A DNA stretch of 64,000 nucleotides from JBATTK01 sp049670505 (GTDB lineage Bacteria; Bacteroidota; Bacteroidia; Flavobacteriales; Flavobacteriaceae): positions 3,184 to 67,183 of the forward strand of contig JBATTK010000085.1 of the NCBI GenBank assembly GCA_049670505.1. The letters run 5' to 3'. The translations under genes were made by a program, and so were the position numbers. Of the stretch, positions 59,978 through 64,000 are shown piece after piece (the first letter of the stretch is position 1; each line of letters opens with the position of its first letter). A model generated the notes under the pieces. It searched no databases and was not told the DNA's origin. It was given only the letters and a program-made list of their open reading frames with translations.

Positions 59978-62538
59978 TATTCTATGGGTTTTGGGGTTAA
60001 AAGTTCCTTTTTATAATTCTCTAGGTTCTTGTGTATTTGTATAATTTTGTAGTTGGACGATAAAATTACAAAATTCTCATTATCAACCTTATAATCCTTG
60101 TTAATTTTTAGCAATTCAACATAGCCCAATGCAAAATCCCTTGATTTAAAGCCATGTACCACTAAAAATTGGTCTTCCAAATTATAAATATCCTTGGATA
60201 TTACATTCCTGTAATTTAAATCTTTGATGGATTGTTCTAAAAGTTCCTTTAATTCAAGGGCCAATTCATTATCCCTTATCTTAAATGGAAAGACCACCTT
60301 CCAATTAGCTGTTCCCGATGATTCGGTTTCAGGGGAAAATTCCTTAGGTTCCAATTTGGGCAATTGCTCCATTACCATTTGCTGCGCTTTTTTTCCCTCG
60401 GGATTATTCGGATAATTCAATGCCACAAAGTTCAACGCTTCCTTAAAAGCATCGAATCCTTGTAATCTGCCTATTGCATTGGCCTTCAACATTTCAAATT
60501 TAGGTACAATTTCGTCCCCCGTGTACTTGTTGATATGCTCTTCCGCTCCGGTAATGACACTTAAATATTCCTGATTTTGGTACCTTTTGTATAGTTGGGA
60601 ATATCGGGCATCCGGACTGTCCGCGTTATCGGATAAAACTGCTTGCGGATTCAATAGTATTTCCGCATAGCGGGAGTCGGGGTGATTTTTGATGATATCG
60701 TCCTTCATTCCATTGGCCAAAGGGCTTTCCAATTCCTCATATATCTTATAGAGGTTATATTTGGATGGAAGTACCAATCTTTCTTCCGGATCGGATTTCA
60801 ATACATCGTCCAACTTATTGGCCGCTAAAAAGTTTTCCTTAAATTTTTCCTTATAGATCAATCCCAATTGGTAGTTGGCAAAATTCTTTTCGGTCCGTAG
60901 ACTATCGATTACTGCAACATCCGTTGGTATCTGTTCCATGTAAAAGTCTACGGAATATTTCTGTTCCTCGGTGATTTCCTCTTTAGAATCCTCCGTTCCC
61001 GAAATTAGTTCTCCGGTAGCCTCGGAAGGCAAAGCCCTGTTTTTATTGGACCACCGCCAATCATCTTCTAGAGTTCTTTCACCCCACCTTGCTCTAAAAT
61101 CGTTCTTCCCATAACCTAAACTTGCAATATTGTAAAAATAGAATTTACCCTTGTTCTCCTTGCCCGCTTTTGATTCTGCAAAGGCATCTATCCCGGCATT
61201 TAGGCGTTTTTCCTCCTTTTCAGCGGCGTCTGCTTCTTTTTGTTTTATTTCCGCAATATACGCTTCAAAATATGCTATCTGCTCTTCTTTGGGCATCTGA
61301 TAAAGCGTAGTGACGCTATCTACATATTGTACTACTTCTTCATAGGCGATCACATCTTCCAGATTATCCAGTTTCTTTTTAATGGAACGGTACTTTTTAG
61401 TATTATCCGGTAGATTGGTCAATGTACTATCATAATAGGCACCGGCAATTTTGTAGTTGTTTTGATCAAAATAGTATTCCCCTAAATTTTCATAGTTCAA
61501 AGCATTTAACTGCGGTAGATTCTGCGTGGCCCTGAGGGATTTATTAAAATATACCAAGGCCAGACTGTCCGATCTGTTGGTCAAAAAATATTCGGCTTTC
61601 TGACGGTAGATTTTATCCAAAAAGGGCCTATTCTCCCTATTCTCCTCCAAATCCACCAAATATTCCAATAGTTCCTCCTTATTCTCTTCCGTAAGTTCCG
61701 TATTCCGTATTTTCTTTAAATGGGCATTGATCATATAGACCCTTGGCGATTTTCTATTGAGCGCTATTATTTTATCATAGGCATAATTGGCACTATCCTT
61801 ATATCCCTGTTGATCGTACAACTGGCCAATAATAAAATAATACCTCCCTTTCTCAGGATTCTTTTTAGTGTAGGCAGATGCTATTTTAAGTTGTTGTATC
61901 GCCGTGTCGGGAATATTCAGGTTAATGTAGGCCTGTGCCATCATAGCACGTCCATCGGCATATTCCTGATTCTTCAGCTCTTCCTGTTTAAAAAGTCGCT
62001 TTAAGTTCTTTAGCGCAAGTTCCTCGTTTTCCAGACGTATATTCACTTTCTCTCTCCAAATGGTAGCTTCGTTCAGTTTATCGCTTTCCACGTATTTGCG
62101 AAGTATGTAATTGAACGCCTCCAATGCAGGTATGTAGCGTTGATCAAAATAACGGGCTTTCCCCAATAGCAAAAATGCTTCATCGGTTTGTGGATTTCGC
62201 TCTTCGTCCTTAATATCCATACTATGTTTCTGTATGGCTTTAGTGGCTTTTTCCTCGGCAAGTATAAATTGTGGCGTATTGTCCTCTGAATCCAATTTAA
62301 TATCCTCCGTAACCTCTAAACGTTCCACCGGCAAAATGGCCCAGTAGTCATCCCTATAGGAAGCATTTAATTGTTCACGACCTTCCTCAAAGGCAACATT
62401 GCCATTGTACAGCACATTGTACTTGGTGTTCAGTCCGTGCCAATTACGATTGATAAAAGCATCTTTTTTGGTAGAACATGCATTAAAAACGATGCTGACC
62501 AGAATTGTCGATAAAATAAGTTTATACTGAAGCTTCAA
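59977..62538 (-). CDS. sprE: T9SS/gliding TPR lipoprotein SprE (PorW)
   Basis: An 853-residue lipoprotein (lipobox FNAC, Cys21) with many TPR-like helical repeats (for example FLLLGKARYFDQRYIPALEA, EEYYFDQNNYKIAGAYYD-type pairs) and the conserved start of the mature protein DAFINRNWHGLNTKYNVLYN. This matches SprE/PorW, needed for type IX secretion and gliding in Flavobacteriia; PorW links the outer-membrane translocon to the motor in Porphyromonas. Start is TTG 62538. It precedes bactofilin and the atp genes. Motility and secretion thus share a transcript region with energy supply, a conserved arrangement in the family. Confidence 0.8.
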   Translation of the reverse strand: MKLQYKLILSTILVSIVFNACSTKKDAFINRNWHGLNTKYNVLYNGNVAFEEGREQLNASYRDDYWAILPVERLEVTEDIKLDSEDNTPQFILAEEKATKAIQKHSMDIKDEERNPQTDEAFLLLGKARYFDQRYIPALEAFNYILRKYVESDKLNEATIWREKVNIRLENEELALKNLKRLFKQEELKNQEYADGRAMMAQAYINLNIPDTAIQQLKIASAYTKKNPEKGRYYFIIGQLYDQQGYKDSANYAYDKIIALNRKSPRVYMINAHLKKIRNTELTEENKEELLEYLVDLEENRENRPFLDKIYRQKAEYFLTNRSDSLALVYFNKSLRATQNLPQLNALNYENLGEYYFDQNNYKIAGAYYDSTLTNLPDNTKKYRSIKKKLDNLEDVIAYEEVVQYVDSVTTLYQMPKEEQIAYFEAYIAEIKQKEADAAEKEEKRLNAGIDAFAESKAGKENKGKFYFYNIASLGYGKNDFRARWGERTLEDDWRWSNKNRALPSEATGELISGTEDSKEEITEEQKYSVDFYMEQIPTDVAVIDSLRTEKNFANYQLGLIYKEKFKENFLAANKLDDVLKSDPEERLVLPSKYNLYKIYEELESPLANGMKDDIIKNHPDSRYAEILLNPQAVLSDNADSPDARYSQLYKRYQNQEYLSVITGAEEHINKYTGDEIVPKFEMLKANAIGRLQGFDAFKEALNFVALNYPNNPEGKKAQQMVMEQLPKLEPKEFSPETESSGTANWKVVFPFKIRDNELALELKELLEQSIKDLNYRNVISKDIYNLEDQFLVVHGFKSRDFALGYVELLKINKDYKVDNENFVILSSNYKIIQIHKNLENYKKELLTPKPIE

Positions 62539-62660
62539 AATTCTTGGGTATTCGTACCTATTCTAAACTGAAAAACATCCATATTATTATACGGTTCATC
62601 GGTAAAATGCACTTTATTTCTGTTTGGAATCAAAAAAGGTAAAAATTCATTGGTTTTCAT
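62535..62660 (-). CDS. Doubtful 41-residue frame coupled to sprE
   Basis: A short minus-strand frame starting MKTNEFLPFLIPNRNKVHFT. Its TGA overlaps the TTG start of sprE (sequence TTGA), as in translationally coupled pairs. It has no recognisable domain and could be a leader peptide, the remnant of a gene, or chance. Confidence 0.25.
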   Translation of the reverse strand: MKTNEFLPFLIPNRNKVHFTDEPYNNMDVFQFRIGTNTQEF

Positions 62661-63116
62661 TGGCTTCAAATTTACCTTTCTTGGTTCTTATCAGAATTCA
62701 GAATTTGGTTTCTCGTTTCTGGTTCAAGGTGCTAGGTGCTAGGTGCTAGGTTGGAATATATTAATTTGTATATCACTCATCTGGCCAAAAATTCCGTTGG
62801 GAAAATGTATTTTCAGCTCCTTCCCTTAGTCAAGGGAAGGTGGCTCTTGGCTCAGCCAAGAGACGGAAGGGTCTGCATAACGAATGATGAATTTGTCTTT
62901 TTTCTTTCTTCCTTTGTCTCTGAAAAGATAGTCTTCAGTATCCAGTCTTTAGTATATGGTATTCAGTTTCCGGTTATCAAATACCTAATGCCACTGCTCA
63001 CTTCCAGTTTCTCATATCTCATTCCTAATCCCTAGTTTCTAGTTTTTGGGATTTGGTTTCCACAGGAAAGCCCATTTCTAAATTTTAAACTTATACGTGT
63101 TCAATGCAAGGGAAAA
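62661..63116. repeat. Repeat-rich gap upstream of sprE
   Basis: No convincing gene. It contains CAGAATTCAGAATTTGG words (62691 onward), a 7-base tandem (62728-62751), two adjacent hairpins CTTCCCTT/AAGGGAAG and CTCTTGG/CCAAGAG (about 62821-62866), and a stretch at 62921-63060 made of AGTATCCAGTC/TTTAGTATATGG words. That stretch holds the inverted relative of the 18-base string found at 5360 and 51543. Confidence 0.6.
62728..62751. repeat. 7-base tandem repeat
   Basis: GGTGCTA is repeated three times in direct tandem, followed by GGTTGG. It lies inside the repeat-rich gap and is the kind of site where copy number can vary between strains. Confidence 0.8.
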
Positions 63117-64000
63117 CTACCAGGTGGAAGGGTTTTCAAAATCTGCCAAGCTTCTATTGTATTTGCCCTTGTATGCCACAGGAGAGAGACCTGCATATTT
63201 TTTAAAGACCGATCTAAACGCCTTTTGATCGGAATATCCTACCCCGAACATGACCTCTGCTACATTGCTTTGGGTAGATTCCAAGTTTTTTTTTGCAGCT
63301 TCTATCTTTACACGTTGTATATATTCCAAAGGTGTATTCTGCGTGGCTTTCTTAAATCGCCTCACAAAATTTCGCCGACTTATAGCGTACATTTCCGCTA
63401 GTTTCTCCACGGATATCTTTTTTGAAACATTCCCCTCAATAAAGGTTTGGGCCAGTTTTATGGTCTCGTCATTATGGTCTTTTTGTCCTTGAAATATGGC
63501 GAATTGGTTTTGGCTTTCCCGATCTATTTCAATCTCAAAAAATTTGGAGATAAAAATCGCCGTATCGCGGCCACAGTATTTTTCGATCAAATGTAAGACC
63601 AGATTAAGAAAGGAATAGGCACCACCACTGGTATAAATCCCATCCTCCTCGGTAACTACCTTGCTGGAGACCACCTTTATTTGTGGATGCATCTTTTTTA
63701 ATATATCCGTACCGGCCCAGTGTGTCGCACATTGCTTACCATCTACCAAACCGGTTTCTGCCAAAACAAATGCCCCCAAACACAGACTGGCTACCTCCGT
63801 ATTGTAAAGTTGCCGTTGCCGCTTTATCCATGGGACAAAAGCATAATTCTTACGTATTTGATCCGGCAATTTCTCCGGTTTAAATGCAGGGATAATGATT
63901 AAATCCGTCTTTTCAATTTCATCTATAGTATAATCACAATGAATGCTAAAAGCGCCTTCGTACAGTACGGAATTCTTTTCAATGCCCACTAGATGTATAT
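63117..64000 (-). CDS. GlxA-family transcriptional regulator, 3' part
   Basis: A DJ-1/PfpI-like N-terminal domain (with the nucleophile-elbow Cys region EVASLCLGAFVLAETGLVDG and CATHWAGTDILKK) is followed by an AraC-type double HTH (about 195-280: EKLAEMYAISRRNFVRRFKK, VAEVMFGVGYSDQKAFRSVF). The frame stays open to the right edge (HLVGIEKNSVLYEGAF), and relatives have about 30 more residues, so the true start lies outside the window. GlxA-type regulators usually act on amino-compound or stress genes; the target is unknown. Confidence 0.88.
   Translation of the reverse strand, partial: IHLVGIEKNSVLYEGAFSIHCDYTIDEIEKTDLIIIPAFKPEKLPDQIRKNYAFVPWIKRQRQLYNTEVASLCLGAFVLAETGLVDGKQCATHWAGTDILKKMHPQIKVVSSKVVTEEDGIYTSGGAYSFLNLVLHLIEKYCGRDTAIFISKFFEIEIDRESQNQFAIFQGQKDHNDETIKLAQTFIEGNVSKKISVEKLAEMYAISRRNFVRRFKKATQNTPLEYIQRVKIEAAKKNLESTQSNVAEVMFGVGYSDQKAFRSVFKKYAGLSPVAYKGKYNRSLADFENPSTW

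Noticed and set aside
62736..63035. A 99-codon plus-strand frame upstream of sprE
   Set aside because: It is made of tandem and word-like repeats; the peptide is not protein-like.
1..64000. CRISPR arrays, rRNA, tRNA or riboswitches
   Set aside because: No regularly spaced direct repeats, no tRNA-like T-loop/acceptor arrangement and no known riboswitch core were recognised on either strand, although a reading by eye could miss a single tRNA.

Overview
This window reads as chromosomal DNA of a member of the Bacteroidota, family Flavobacteriaceae, probably a marine, gliding lineage of the Maribacter/Zobellia/Arenibacter type. That placement rests on family-specific genes (gldH, the T9SS lipoprotein gene sprE/porW, cysteine-rich ricT, DUF4292, DUF6168), on the Bacteroidota promoter form TTTG-N20-TAnnTTTG (seen upstream of sdhC, trpS and a lipoprotein gene), on the near absence of Shine-Dalgarno sequences, and on the split ATP synthase locus without atpD/atpC. 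The genus is inference. No rRNA, tRNA, CRISPR array, complete insertion sequence or complete prophage was seen.

Layout. 1-5123: the 3' part of thiL, an AraC-type membrane regulator, a Tat-signal PLP aminotransferase, a decayed second copy of the thiL 3' end, a small Zn-ribbon-like gene and brnQ. 5482-10757: pepP, a small glycine-rich membrane protein, a large VPS10/BNR exoprotein and a DUF2721 protein. 11052-16367: an aspartoacylase-like deacylase with rimK, a LytTR regulator/histidine kinase operon and a collagen-like lipoprotein. 16589-20445: succinate dehydrogenase sdhC-sdhA-sdhB, split by a four-helix-bundle (S23/Avd-like) gene. 20537-23464: a solitary vsr-type nuclease and two tandem copies of a divergent repressor/small-HTH switch. 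23547-28564: methionine aminotransferase, serine hydrolase, a frameshifted acetyltransferase, and 3-oxoacid CoA-transferase scoA-scoB, again split by a four-helix-bundle gene. 28759-34039: ricT-gldH-mrcA and trhO. 34351-38079: recA, then a lipoprotein, an ECF sigma factor and an anti-sigma-like/beta-barrel fusion. 38152-46326 and on to 51190: plsC, trpS, dprA, a HU/SPOR protein, thioesterase, aldo/keto reductase, and an envelope operon (flippase, dut, nucleotidyltransferase, TPR, DUF4292, EnvC-like) that carries a broken GIY-YIG cassette. 51706-53352: a lone sulfatase. 53478-62538: the T9SS lipoprotein gene sprE, bactofilin, atpZ, a DUF6168 gene and atpB-E-F-H-A-G, with a third four-helix-bundle gene between atpA and atpG. 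63117-64000: the 3' part of a GlxA/AraC regulator.

The core genes are ordinary. The unusual material lies between them. (1) Four small one-gene cassettes (three S23/Avd-like genes and one GIY-YIG gene) each sit exactly at a junction inside a core operon, in the host direction; three are edged by inverted repeats of 11 bp or more. (2) A roughly 165-bp element with three hairpins at fixed spacing occurs twice (10785-10949 and 40452-40615), as a structured RNA or MITE-like element would. (3) A decayed thiL 3' end at 3176-3325 marks the right border of an acquired two-gene block. (4) The repressor/HTH switch is duplicated with its palindromic operator. (5) The sigma/beta-barrel pair matches the layout of dual membrane-spanning anti-sigma factors. 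(6) Several intergenic regions are built from a shared vocabulary of short words.
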